DNA of 64,000 nucleotides, taken from positions 1,798,001 to 1,862,000 of the forward strand of contig NZ_CP048397.1 of NCBI RefSeq assembly GCF_010384365.1. The letters run 5' to 3'. The notes beneath the pieces are model-generated. The model was not told the DNA's origin, did not search any database, and saw nothing but the letters and a program-made list of their open reading frames with translations. This stretch comes from Streptomyces sp. S4.7 (GTDB lineage Bacteria > Actinomycetota > Actinomycetes > Streptomycetales > Streptomycetaceae). The position numbers and the translations under genes are program-made. Of this stretch, positions 16,688 to 24,535 are shown piece after piece. Each line of letters begins with the position of its first letter. Within the stretch, counting starts at the first letter, position 1.

Positions 16688-16717
16688 ACCTTAGTGACCT
16701 TCTTGTGATCAGTTCAA
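16688..16717 (-). promoter_or_regulatory. candidate promoter of NlpC/P60 paralog B
   Basis: On the minus strand TTGAAC, an 18-base spacer, then TAAGGT. This is a fair match to a housekeeping-type promoter, and it would start transcription near 16681, leaving a leader of about 175 nt that includes the structured element. Confidence 0.4.
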
Positions 16718-16840
16718 ATCCTGAAGGGAAAAATTTCACCGCGGAGTGGTTTCTTCACATACATCGCACTGACAGTGACGAACAATTGACACTCTGATGC
16801 GACATTGGGTGAGCAAATGCCGCATTGGCCACAGGAGTTA

Positions 16841-18202
16841 CTAGACGCGCGAAAGCCGCTTCAGCAGCAAGGCGGACGCCACGGGTCTCGCACCGGCCCG
16901 CGCCACCCCGTCGGCGACCTCACGGTCGGTGGAGACGACCACCACGGGACGCCCCGGCGGCTCCGCCCGTACGAGCTGGCGGATCAACTCGTCCGCCGTC
17001 ACGCCCGGTTTGGAGAACAGCACCCGCACCCCGCGCGGCGGCGCGAGCAGTACGGGGGCGGCCAGTTCGGCCCCGTCGAAGACACACGTCATCTCGGCGC
17101 CCGTCTGCGCCGCGAGCATCGCCAGCCCGCCGAGCAGCCGCAGCCGCTGCTTCTCCAGCGGCATCGTCGGATAGCCGGTCTTGGTGACGTTGTAGCCGTC
17201 CACGACCAGATGCGCCTGCGGCAGCGCCAGCAACTGGTCCAGCAGGGCCGGGTCCATGTCGGACAGCGCGCGGGCCGCCACGTCCTTGGGAGACATCCGG
17301 CCGGGCTCCACGGCGTCCACCAGATCGGCGGGGTGCGCGGCGGCCGGCGGCAGCGCCAGCTCGCGCCGCAGCCCCTGCGCCGACTCCAGGACGGTGTCCA
17401 GCAGCAGCCGCAGCCGCATGTCCTCCACCGAGCGCCCCTCGCGGGCGGCCCGGCGGCTCGACTCCACCGCCGACTCCGCCTCCGTGAGCCGGGCCTTGAG
17501 ACGGCGCGTCTCGCTCTCCGCCGCGGACACCTGCGCCGCGGCCTCCGCGCGGACCGTCTCGGTCTCGGCCGCCGCACGGCGCAGGGCGGCCTCGCCGCGC
17601 TTCACATCGCTCAGGGCACCGCGCAGCTTGCGCTGCGCGGACTCGGCCTCCCTGCGGGCGGCGTCCAGCTCCGTACGGAGGCGCTCCGTCTCGGCCTTCG
17701 TCGTGGCGCGGGCCTGTGCCAGCTCCTCGCGCAGCCGCTCCAGCTCGCGGCGGTTCTCCTCATCGACACGCTCGGCGTCGGCGCGCTGGACCTCCTCGCC
17801 CGCGGCGGCCACCAGCTTCACCCAGCCGACCGGACGCAGGACGTACGCGGCGGCGGCCACGTCTATGGGGTCGGCGGCAGGCGGCGGCGAGCCCGACTCC
17901 ACGGCCGCCGCCAGCTCGGGATCCGCCTGGGCGAACCGCTCGCCGATCCGCTGCCGGAAGATCGGGTCGCTCTCCAGGGCCGCCGCCATCGCGTTGCCCG
18001 CGAACCGGGCGCGCCTGTTCGGCGTGAAGCGCGCGTACTGTCGTAGCTGGGCGGGCAGTTCGGTGACGGTCAGCCCGCCGAAGGCGTCGGAGACCAGCGC
18101 CACGACCCGGCGCCGGACTCCCTCGGGCAGCGGCCTGTCGAGCGCCTCGGCGTCGCCGCCGGCCGCATCGGCCGGCTCAGCGCCACTTGCGGGCTGCTCC
18201 AC
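16841..18202 (-). CDS. NYN-domain (PIN-like, YacP-type) putative RNase with coiled coil
   Basis: A 453-residue protein. The N-terminal region (20-150) is helical. Residues about 155-270 form a long Glu/Arg/Ala-rich coiled coil. The C-terminal 150 residues are a YacP/NYN nuclease domain with the acidic blocks LVVDGYNVTKTGYP, CVFDGAE, GVTADELIRQ and VVSTDREVADGV. Family members cleave RNA, such as Rae1 on ribosome-bound mRNA. The long coiled coil is the usual actinobacterial form as I recall. The cytoplasmic partner is unknown. Confidence 0.83.
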   Translation of the reverse strand: MEQPASGAEPADAAGGDAEALDRPLPEGVRRRVVALVSDAFGGLTVTELPAQLRQYARFTPNRRARFAGNAMAAALESDPIFRQRIGERFAQADPELAAAVESGSPPPAADPIDVAAAAYVLRPVGWVKLVAAAGEEVQRADAERVDEENRRELERLREELAQARATTKAETERLRTELDAARREAESAQRKLRGALSDVKRGEAALRRAAAETETVRAEAAAQVSAAESETRRLKARLTEAESAVESSRRAAREGRSVEDMRLRLLLDTVLESAQGLRRELALPPAAAHPADLVDAVEPGRMSPKDVAARALSDMDPALLDQLLALPQAHLVVDGYNVTKTGYPTMPLEKQRLRLLGGLAMLAAQTGAEMTCVFDGAELAAPVLLAPPRGVRVLFSKPGVTADELIRQLVRAEPPGRPVVVVSTDREVADGVARAGARPVASALLLKRLSRV

Positions 18203-18237
18203 GATCCGTCACCCCACTACCCTTTCGGGCGGCTCCC

Positions 18238-18480
18238 TCAGGAACCGGCGCCCGGCCTGTCAACCAGTTCGATCTGATCCACCGCGTTGCACCAGCGGCA
18301 GCGGACGGACTCGATGGTCTCACTGACCACGTCGCGCTCCTCGATCTTCGACTCCCCGGCCAGGTCCAGATGGACGTACTCCACCACCTTGGAGGACCGT
18401 GTGACGTCGAACCGGGTGAGATTGCCGCACAGCGTGCAGCGCCACCTCGTGGCCTCGGTCGGCAAGGGAACCGTCGTCAT
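18238..18480 (-). CDS. small zinc-ribbon-like protein
   Basis: An 80-residue protein with two CxxC pairs, WRCTLCGN (near residue 15) and VRCRWCNA (near residue 61), which would hold one zinc ion in a ribbon. No other domain. I do not know a function; conserved small proteins of this kind often bind RNA polymerase or nucleic acid. Its stop lies 35 bp before the NYN gene's start on the same strand, so the two may be co-transcribed. Confidence 0.75.
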   Translation of the reverse strand: MTTVPLPTEATRWRCTLCGNLTRFDVTRSSKVVEYVHLDLAGESKIEERDVVSETIESVRCRWCNAVDQIELVDRPGAGS

Positions 18481-18654
18481 CGTGCCGTCTCTCCTTCGTC
18501 GGGGGCTGCTGTCGTGCTGTCGAGCCTGCCGCGCCGTACCCCGGTGCGGCGCCGGAGCGCGGAAGACGCGCCCGTAACCCTACGGCCTCCCGCGTATCGC
18601 GTGTCGCGGCGAGGCGGTCCGTACCCGTCTGTCCGCGTACGGGATGATCCTTGG

Positions 18655-19365
18655 ATGATCAATTGGCGCGCGGCGGCCGGTGCGCCGGTCGTGACCTACG
18701 GTCTGATCGGCCTGTGCGCTCTGGCCTTCCTGACCAGCCCGCTCTCGGGGTTCAACGCCGCGTACGGAACGGGCGACGCCCTGCTCGCCGCGCAGAGCGC
18801 GTACTTCGAGCGCTGGGGCGTGATCCCCGACGAGCTGATGAGCGGCGGCTCCCACGCGCTCCTCACCCCTCTCACCGCACTCTTCGTCCACGGAAGCTGG
18901 CTCCATCTGCTCGGAAACCTGCTCTTCCTCTACGTCTTCGGGGCGATGGCCGAGGAGCGGATGGGACGGGTGCGGTTCACCCTCTTCTATCTCGTCTGCG
19001 GCTATCTCGCCCTGCTCGCCTACGCGGCGGCGAACGCGGACTCCGACCAGACCCTGGTGGGCGCGTCGGGCGCGATCTCCGGCGTGCTCGGCGCCTTCCT
19101 CTGTCTCCTTCCCACTGCGCGCGTCACCAGCCTCTTTCCGTTCCTTTTCTTCCTGCCGTTGCGCTTTCCCGCCTGGATCGTCCTGATCTTCTGGTTCGCC
19201 CTCCAGTGGCTGGCGGCCCACAACGCGAAGCCGGGCCCGGGCGTCGCCTATCTGGCGCATCTGGTGGGCTTCGCGCTCGGCTTCGTCGCCGCGTGGGTGC
19301 TTTTCCGCCGTACGGCTAGAGTGAAGTTCCGTTCCGCGGCCACCGAGGGAGAACGTCAACCGTGA
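18655..19365 (+). CDS. rhomboid-family intramembrane serine protease
   Basis: A 236-residue polytopic protein with six or seven membrane helices. The rhomboid signature is present: HGSWLHLLGNLLFLYVFG (80-96), catalytic Ser138 in GASGAISG and catalytic His202 in AHLVGFALG. It cleaves transmembrane substrates within the bilayer; the substrate is unknown. ATG 18655 is the natural start; the open frame extending to 18187 is shadow over the divergent gene's leader. Its stop overlaps the next GTG (GTGA), coupling it to the AsnC-type gene. Confidence 0.88.
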   Translation: MINWRAAAGAPVVTYGLIGLCALAFLTSPLSGFNAAYGTGDALLAAQSAYFERWGVIPDELMSGGSHALLTPLTALFVHGSWLHLLGNLLFLYVFGAMAEERMGRVRFTLFYLVCGYLALLAYAAANADSDQTLVGASGAISGVLGAFLCLLPTARVTSLFPFLFFLPLRFPAWIVLIFWFALQWLAAHNAKPGPGVAYLAHLVGFALGFVAAWVLFRRTARVKFRSAATEGERQP

Positions 19366-19643
19366 TCACCGCGATCGTGCTCATCAAGACCAGCGTCGAC
19401 CGGATCCCCGAGATCGCCGAGTCGATCGCCGCGCTGGAGAGCGTCAGCGAGGTCTTCTCCGTGACCGGCACCTACGACCTCATCGCCATGGTCCGCGTCG
19501 CCAGGCACGACGATCTGGCGGACGTCATCCCCGGCAGCATCAGCAAGATCCCCGGCGTCGAGGCCACGGACACGCACGTCGCGTTCCGCACGTACTCCCA
19601 GCACGACCTGGAGACCGCCTTCGCGATCGGCCTCGACGCCTGA
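19362..19643 (+). CDS. Lrp/AsnC ligand-binding (RAM) domain protein without HTH
   Basis: A 93-residue stand-alone RAM domain of the Lrp/AsnC family: alternating strands with AIVLIKTSVDRIPEIAESIA, GTYDLIAMVRVARHDDLADV and the C-terminal PGVEATDTHVAFRTYS block. There is no DNA-binding helix-turn-helix, so it cannot act as a classical Lrp regulator. It may bind amino acids or pair with another regulator. The start overlaps the rhomboid stop by four bases. Confidence 0.87.
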   Translation: MITAIVLIKTSVDRIPEIAESIAALESVSEVFSVTGTYDLIAMVRVARHDDLADVIPGSISKIPGVEATDTHVAFRTYSQHDLETAFAIGLDA

Positions 19644-19649
19644 CGCCCG

Positions 19650-19673
19650 GGGCCTGCCCGTGAGGGCAGGCCC
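19650..19673. terminator. bidirectional terminator
   Basis: Perfect 10-bp stem GGGCCTGCCC / GGGCAGGCCC with a GTGA tetraloop, in the 38-bp gap between the convergent AsnC-type and SufS-like genes. Confidence 0.8.
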
Positions 19674-19681
19674 GGTCCGCG

Positions 19682-21049
19682 TCAGCCGCGGTCGGGGACG
19701 CAACGGCCGTCCTCGGTACGGTAGTTCCAGCGCGCCCCGTCCCTCACGAGCTCCTTGACCGCGCCGACGAACCGCTCCACGTGCTCGTCCGGCGTACCGG
19801 CCCCGAAGCTGACCCGGATCGCGTTGAGCGACCTCTCACCGGGACCGGCGTCCGGCGCGCCGCACTCCCCCGGGTCCCCGGCGTCGCCGCCCAGCAGGGT
19901 CCGCACGAGCGGGTGGGCGCAGAACAGGCCGTCCCGTACACCGATGCCGTACTCCGCCGAGAGCGCGGCGGCGAAGTGCGAGCTGTTCCAGCCGTCGACG
20001 ACGAAGGAGATGACGCCCACCCGCGGGGCGTCGTCACCGAAGAGTGAGAGCACCCGCACCTCGGGCACCTCGGCGAGACCCGCGCGCACCCGCGCGACGA
20101 GCTCCTGCTCCCGCTCGACGAGCCGGTCGAATCCCGCCTCGGTCAGGGCCTTGCAGGCCGAGGCGATCGCGTACACCCCGATGACGTTCGGCGATCCGGC
20201 CTCGTGCCGGGCCGCGGTGGTGTGCCACTCGACGTCCACACCGCCGTCGGCGCGGCGCGCGACCTTGCGGCTGGCGCCGCCACCGGCGAGATACGGCTCC
20301 GCCTCCCGCAGCCAGTCGGCGCGGCCCGCGAGCACACCGGAGCCGAACGGCGCGTAGAGCTTGTGCCCGGAGAAGGCCACCCAGTCCACGTCCAGCTCCG
20401 CGATGTCGACGGGGTGGTGCGGGGCGAGCTGCGCGGCGTCGAGCACGATGCGCGCGCCGTGGGCGTGCGCGGCGGCGGCCAGTTCGTGTACGGGCCACAG
20501 CTCACCGGTCACGTTGGACGCGCCGGTGACACACACCAGAGCGGGGCCCTTCGGGTCGCGGCCCGCGAGGGCGCGCTCCAGTGTGGCGACGGCCTCGCCG
20601 GGGGTGCGGGGCGCGTCGAGGTAGCTGACGCGGGCGTCGCGCCAGGGCAGCAGCGAGGCGTGGTGCTCGGTCTCGAAGACGAACACCTCGCAGCCGGCGG
20701 GCAGCGCGGCGGCGAGCAGGTTGAGCGAGTCGGTGGTGGACCGGGTGAAGACGACCTGGTCGTCCTCGCGACAGCCGAGGAAAGCGGCGACGGTGCGGCG
20801 GCCGTTCTCGAACAGGTCGGTGGAGAGCTGCGAGAGGTATCCGGCGCCGCGGTGGACGCTGCCGTAGTACGGGGCGTAGGCGGCGACGTCGTCCCAGACC
20901 CGGCGCAGGGCGGGGGCGCTGGCCGCGTAGTCGAGGGCGGCGTAGGTGACTTCACCGCCGGTGACCAGGGGGACGGTGACCTCACATCCGAGTACGGGCA
21001 GCGGCCGGTCGGTGCTGGTGCGGTCGAGGGCGTCGGTGGGTACGGACAT
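19682..21049 (-). CDS. class V aminotransferase / SufS-like cysteine desulfurase
   Basis: A PLP enzyme of 455 residues. The PLP lysine is in FSGHKLYAPFGSG and a candidate catalytic cysteine is in VRDGLFCAHPL. HHASLLPWR and LDAAQLAPHHPVD are PLP/phosphate-site blocks. The reaction is probably sulfur release from cysteine or a related C-S compound. A SAM-IV riboswitch upstream shows that expression answers to S-adenosylmethionine and places the enzyme in sulfur or methionine metabolism rather than iron-sulfur housekeeping. The ATG at 21049 lies about 250 nt from the aptamer. Confidence 0.86.
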   Translation of the reverse strand: MSVPTDALDRTSTDRPLPVLGCEVTVPLVTGGEVTYAALDYAASAPALRRVWDDVAAYAPYYGSVHRGAGYLSQLSTDLFENGRRTVAAFLGCREDDQVVFTRSTTDSLNLLAAALPAGCEVFVFETEHHASLLPWRDARVSYLDAPRTPGEAVATLERALAGRDPKGPALVCVTGASNVTGELWPVHELAAAAHAHGARIVLDAAQLAPHHPVDIAELDVDWVAFSGHKLYAPFGSGVLAGRADWLREAEPYLAGGGASRKVARRADGGVDVEWHTTAARHEAGSPNVIGVYAIASACKALTEAGFDRLVEREQELVARVRAGLAEVPEVRVLSLFGDDAPRVGVISFVVDGWNSSHFAAALSAEYGIGVRDGLFCAHPLVRTLLGGDAGDPGECGAPDAGPGERSLNAIRVSFGAGTPDEHVERFVGAVKELVRDGARWNYRTEDGRCVPDRG

Positions 21050-21223
21050 GGCGGTATCTCCCGGCAGGACGAGGCGGAAACGGCATCAGGACCCGGCAGG
21101 GGACGCGTCGTCGCGACGGCGGATGCCGTGACGGCGTACGGGTTCACCTGGGGGGTGGGGCTCACTGAGGAGGGCTCGGGCCCTGTGCCCGGCGCGGAAC
21201 GCACCGGGAGCGGGCCGAAGGCC

Positions 21224-21244
21224 CTATCGCATTCGCTTGCTCAC
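21224..21244 (-). CDS. possible 6-codon leader peptide (V/M-SKRMR)
   Basis: AAGGGAG, seven bases, then GTG AGC AAG CGA ATG CGA TAG. It lies between the SAM-IV aptamer and the SufS-like gene, and a GGGCC-TTC-GGCCC hairpin follows the stop at once. The perfect spacing of the ribosome-binding site suggests translation, but there are no Cys or Met runs of a classical attenuator. Confidence 0.35.
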   Translation of the reverse strand: MSKRMR

Positions 21245-21296
21245 GAGACTGCTCCCTTGAGGACCAGGACCCCAGGGATGACGACATCCGAACGAT

Positions 21297-21425
21297 GTCC
21301 AGGGGTCCGCGCTTGCCGCAGACCTCGCTGCCTGCGGCCTGGTCTTCACCCGGGGCACCCCGCCACGGACGGAGGGTTGCCGGACAGCGGGCCGGGGCCG
21401 TAGTCGCTGTCACTCATGACCTGGG
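21297..21425 (-). ncRNA. SAM-IV riboswitch
   Basis: The minus strand reads GGTCATGAGTGACAGCG, then CCGGCAACCCTCCGTCC, then GGCGGGGTGCCCCGGGTGAA with GACCAGG, closing near TGGACA. These are the ordered conserved blocks of the actinomycete SAM-IV aptamer, which binds S-adenosylmethionine. The GGTC/GACC pairing and the GGGGTGCCCCGGGTGA core are intact. It lies 5' of the SufS-like gene and is expected to lower its expression when SAM is high. Confidence 0.88.
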
Positions 21426-21482
21426 CCGAGATTACCCCACGGACACGCACCGGCCCGGACGGCGTCCGCGATACGGGACGTC

Positions 21483-21508
21483 GGCGTCCTCGATCGCCGG
21501 ACTGGCTG
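21483..21508 (+). repeat. 26-bp intergenic repeat, copy 2
   Basis: Matches 9705-9730 with a single mismatch (C to T near the end). Here it forms the left arm of the trpD terminator hairpin. Confidence 0.7.
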
Positions 21509-21535
21509 CGAACGCAGCCGTCGGCGGTCGAGGAC
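21486..21535 (-). terminator. trpD terminator hairpin
   Basis: GTCCTCGA pairs with TCGAGGAC, CGCCG with CGGCG, and GGCTGC with GCAGCC around a GAAC loop. This long near-perfect hairpin lies about 70 bases past the trpD stop. Confidence 0.65.
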
Positions 21536-21605
21536 AACCGTGGCGCGCGAGCCGAGCGGGCGGGCCGGCAAGCCCGGCCGAGGCCCCCGAGCCGGCCGCG
21601 GGCCC

Positions 21606-22673
21606 TTACGCGTTGCTCGCCGTCACCCAGCGTTCCAGCGTCGCGTTCGCCGCGCCCGAGTCGACCGCCTTCGCCGCCCGTGCCATGCCCGCCGCGAGTT
21701 GGTCGTTCAGCGTGCCGTCGCCCGGCTCCAGCGCCACCAGCGCCGCCGCCGCGTTCAGCAGGACCGCGTCCCGTACGGGGCCGGTCTCGCCGGCCAGCAG
21801 CCTGCGCGCGACGTCCGCGTTGTACGAGGCGTCCGCACCCCGCAGCGCCTCGATCGGGACCAGCTCCAGACCGATGTCCCTCGGGTCGAAGGTCTCCTCG
21901 GTCACCCGGCCGTCTTGAACCACCCATACGTGTGAAGTGGCCGTCGTCGTCAGCTCGTCCAGACCGTCGTCGCCGCGGAAGACGAGCGAGGAGTTGCCCC
22001 GCTCCGCGAGCACACCGGCAACGATCGGCGCCATCCGGCTGTCCGCCACACCCACCGCCTGGGAGCGGACCCGCGCCGGGTTGGTGAGCGGCCCCAGGAT
22101 GTTGAACGTGGTCTGCGCGCCCAGCTCCTTGCGGGCCTTGGCCGCGTAACGCAGCGCCGGGTGGAACTTCACCGCGAAGCAGAAGGTGATGCCCGCCTCC
22201 TCGACGACCTCCACCACCCGCTGCGGCGTCAGCTCCAGATTGACGCCGAGCTTCTCCAGCACGTCGGAGGCGCCGCTCGCGGAAGAGGCCGCGCGGCTGC
22301 CGTGCTTGACGACCTTGCCGCCCGCCCCGGCCACCACGATCGCCGCCATCGTGGAGATGTTGACGGTCTTGGCCAGGTCACCGCCGGTGCCGACGACATC
22401 GACCGTGGCGCCGGGCACCTCGATGGTGTTGGCGTGCTCGTACATGGCGCGCACCAGTCCCGAGACCTCCTCCACGGTCTCGCCCTTGGCGCGCAGCGCG
22501 ACGGCGAAGCCCGCGATCTGCGCGTCGGTGGCCTCGCCGCTCATGATGCGGTCCATGGCCCAGGCCGTGTCGACGGCGTCGAGGTCCTGGCCGCGCAGCA
22601 GCGGGTTCAGAACCCCCGGCCAGGAACGCGCCGCCAGGGTGTCGCCTCCGGCCGGTGTAACAGCGCTGCTCAT
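21606..22673 (-). CDS. trpD: anthranilate phosphoribosyltransferase
   Basis: Joins anthranilate to phosphoribosyl pyrophosphate in the second step of tryptophan synthesis from chorismate, or in a secondary pathway. The 355-residue protein carries the PRPP-binding loop [16 protein letters not shown], the [15 protein letters not shown] block and the anthranilate-site region [17 protein letters not shown] precedes the ATG at 22673. No other trp genes are nearby; Streptomyces genomes scatter trp genes and often carry two trpD copies. Confidence 0.95.
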   Translation of the reverse strand: MSSAVTPAGGDTLAARSWPGVLNPLLRGQDLDAVDTAWAMDRIMSGEATDAQIAGFAVALRAKGETVEEVSGLVRAMYEHANTIEVPGATVDVVGTGGDLAKTVNISTMAAIVVAGAGGKVVKHGSRAASSASGASDVLEKLGVNLELTPQRVVEVVEEAGITFCFAVKFHPALRYAAKARKELGAQTTFNILGPLTNPARVRSQAVGVADSRMAPIVAGVLAERGNSSLVFRGDDGLDELTTTATSHVWVVQDGRVTEETFDPRDIGLELVPIEALRGADASYNADVARRLLAGETGPVRDAVLLNAAAALVALEPGDGTLNDQLAAGMARAAKAVDSGAANATLERWVTASNA

Positions 22674-22790
22674 GCTCGCTCCTGGGGTCTGTGGACGGGC
22701 GCACCGCCGTGCTGCCCGTGCTGCCAGGCGTCAGCCTATCCGCGCCGCCCGCGATCCGAGACCCGCCGCCCGTAGTACGGACAGCGGTAT

Positions 22791-22826
22791 GTACGGAGCG
22801 TGGCCCGGGCGGCCCACGCTCCGTAC
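22791..22826. terminator. hairpin between trpD and qcrB
   Basis: Perfect 13-bp inverted repeat GTACGGAGCGTGG / CCACGCTCCGTAC with a 10-base loop; the outer of two strong hairpins beyond the end of the qcr operon. Confidence 0.65.
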
Positions 22827-22842
22827 GCACGCCCATGTACGA

Positions 22843-22885
22843 GGGCCCCGGCCCGGTCCCTCGAAAGGGGACCGGGCCGGGGCCC
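22843..22885 (-). terminator. terminator of the ctaE-qcrCAB operon
   Basis: Perfect 18-bp stem starting GGGCCCCGGCCCGGTCCC with a 7-base loop, 22 bases after the qcrB stop. Confidence 0.85.
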
Positions 22886-22906
22886 GACACGTACGGTGGT
22901 GCTCGA

Positions 22907-24535
22907 TCAGTGGTGGCCGTGGCCGCTCGTGATCTCCTTGTACTCCTCGGCCGTCGGCTTGGGGATCTGGCTTCCCTCGCCGTAGTAGCCCTTGTTCAGC
23001 TTGACCCGCACCTTCTCCGCCGGGGACGTCTTGCGCCGGACACCGTTCTCGTCGACAGTCGGCCCGATCTCGGCCGGCTTGTACTGCTCGTGAGCGGTGA
23101 GCGTGTGCAGGTCGCCCTGGTTGAGCGGCTGGTGGATCTCCACGAACTCACCGTGCGGCAGCCGCTTGATGATGCCGGACTCACGTCCGTGCAGCACCTT
23201 CTCGGCGTCACGGCGCTGAAGTCCCAGGCAGATCCGCTTGGTGACCACGAACGCGATGACCGGGCCGACGAAGAACGCGATCCTGATGAACCAGGTGATC
23301 GTGTTGATCGACAGGTGGAAGTGGGTGGCCCAGATGTCGTTCCCGCCACCGATGAGCAGGATGAAGTACAGGGTCAGCCACGCCACGCCGAAGGCGGTCC
23401 GGGTCGGCGCGTTGCGCGGCCGGTCCAGGATGTGGTGCTCGCGCTTGTCGCCGGTGATCCAGGACTCGATGAACGGGTAGACCGCGAGGGCCACCAGTAC
23501 CAGCGGGAAGATCATCAGCGGGATGAACACACCCAGGACGAGCGTGTGGCCCCAGAAGTTGATCTCCCAGCCGGGCATCACACGGATCAGACCCTCGGAG
23601 AAGCCCAGATACCAGTCCGGCTGTGCTCCGGTGGAGACCAGGTCCGGGCGGTACGGGCCGATGGCCCACACCGGGTTGATCGTGGCGATGGCCGAGATGA
23701 TCGTGATGACACCGAAGACCAGGAAGAAGAACCCGCCGGCCTTGGCCATGTAGATCGGCAGGAACGGCGCGCCGACCACGTTGTTGTTGGTCTTGCCGGG
23801 GCCCGCGAACTGCGTGTGCTTGTGGTAGAAGACCAGGATCAGGTGCGCCACCACGAGTCCGAGCAGGATGCCCGGAAGAATCAGGATGTGGATGGAGTAG
23901 AACCGCGCCACGATGTCGTGGCCGGGGAACTCCCCGCCGAACAGGAACATCGAGATGTACGTGCCCACGATCGGTGTGGCCAGGATCGCGCCCTGCGCGA
24001 AGCGGACACCGGTGCCCGACAGCAGATCGTCCGGAAGCGAGTAACCGGTGAGACCGGTGAACAGCGACAGGAAGAACAGCAGGAAGCCGAACACCCAGTT
24101 GATCTCACGGGGCTTGCGGAACGCGCCCGTGAAGAAGACACGCATCATGTGCACGAACATCGCGGCCACGAAGATCAGCGCGGCCCAGTGGTGGATCTGC
24201 CGGATCAGCAGACCACCGCGGACGTCGAAGCTGATGTCCAGGGTCGAGGCGTACGCCTCGGTCATCCGGACACCCTGCATCGGTACGTAACTGCCCTCGT
24301 ACACGACCTCGTTCATGCTCGGGTGGAAGAACAGCGTCAGATACACACCCGTGAGGATGATGACGACGAAGCTCCACAGGGCGACCTCGCCCAGCATGAA
24401 CGACCAGTGGTCCGGAAAGACCTTCCGCAGCATGCCCTTGGCCGCGCCGTAGATCCCGAGGCGGCCGTCGGCCCAGTCGGCGACCCGCTCTCCAGCGGGT
24501 GCCTTGCGGTTCTTTTCGTCAGTCGCAGTACTCAT
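22907..24535 (-). CDS. qcrB: cytochrome bc (bcc) complex cytochrome b subunit
   Basis: Cytochrome b of the menaquinol:cytochrome c oxidoreductase, holding two b-type hemes and the quinone sites in the membrane. The 542-residue protein has the expected multiple helices. Heme-ligand His pairs are in IHHWAALIFVAAMFVHMMR and HILILPGILLGLVVAHL, and GYSLPDDLLSGTG is near the Qo region. The C-terminal tail of about 150 residues is an actinobacterial extension. The ATG at 24535 overlaps the qcrA stop (ATGA). The longer frame to 24697 is an artefact. Confidence 0.97.
   Translation of the reverse strand: MSTATDEKNRKAPAGERVADWADGRLGIYGAAKGMLRKVFPDHWSFMLGEVALWSFVVIILTGVYLTLFFHPSMNEVVYEGSYVPMQGVRMTEAYASTLDISFDVRGGLLIRQIHHWAALIFVAAMFVHMMRVFFTGAFRKPREINWVFGFLLFFLSLFTGLTGYSLPDDLLSGTGVRFAQGAILATPIVGTYISMFLFGGEFPGHDIVARFYSIHILILPGILLGLVVAHLILVFYHKHTQFAGPGKTNNNVVGAPFLPIYMAKAGGFFFLVFGVITIISAIATINPVWAIGPYRPDLVSTGAQPDWYLGFSEGLIRVMPGWEINFWGHTLVLGVFIPLMIFPLVLVALAVYPFIESWITGDKREHHILDRPRNAPTRTAFGVAWLTLYFILLIGGGNDIWATHFHLSINTITWFIRIAFFVGPVIAFVVTKRICLGLQRRDAEKVLHGRESGIIKRLPHGEFVEIHQPLNQGDLHTLTAHEQYKPAEIGPTVDENGVRRKTSPAEKVRVKLNKGYYGEGSQIPKPTAEEYKEITSGHGHH

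Larger units (their letters stand above)
16506..16840. other. 335-bp non-coding region: leader and promoter of NlpC/P60 paralog B
   Basis: No gene. It contains the structured leader candidate (16532-16633) and a candidate promoter (16688-16717) for the minus-strand NlpC/P60 gene. The stretch 16690-16810 is the most AT-rich of this part of the window, as expected for a strongly regulated promoter. No hairpin for the neighbouring NYN gene was recognised. Confidence 0.6.
21050..21605. other. 556-bp non-coding region between trpD and the SufS-like gene
   Basis: No large gene. From right to left on the minus strand it holds a trpD terminator (21486-21535, overlapping repeat copy 2), a SAM-IV riboswitch (21297-21425), a 6-codon upstream ORF (21224-21244), a short GGGCC/GGCCC hairpin directly after it, then about 170 nt of leader without recognised features. 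Confidence 0.75.

Noticed and set aside
19682..21049. Housekeeping SufS of an Fe-S assembly operon
   Set aside because: No sufBCD or sufU nearby, and the SAM-IV riboswitch points to sulfur/methionine control instead.
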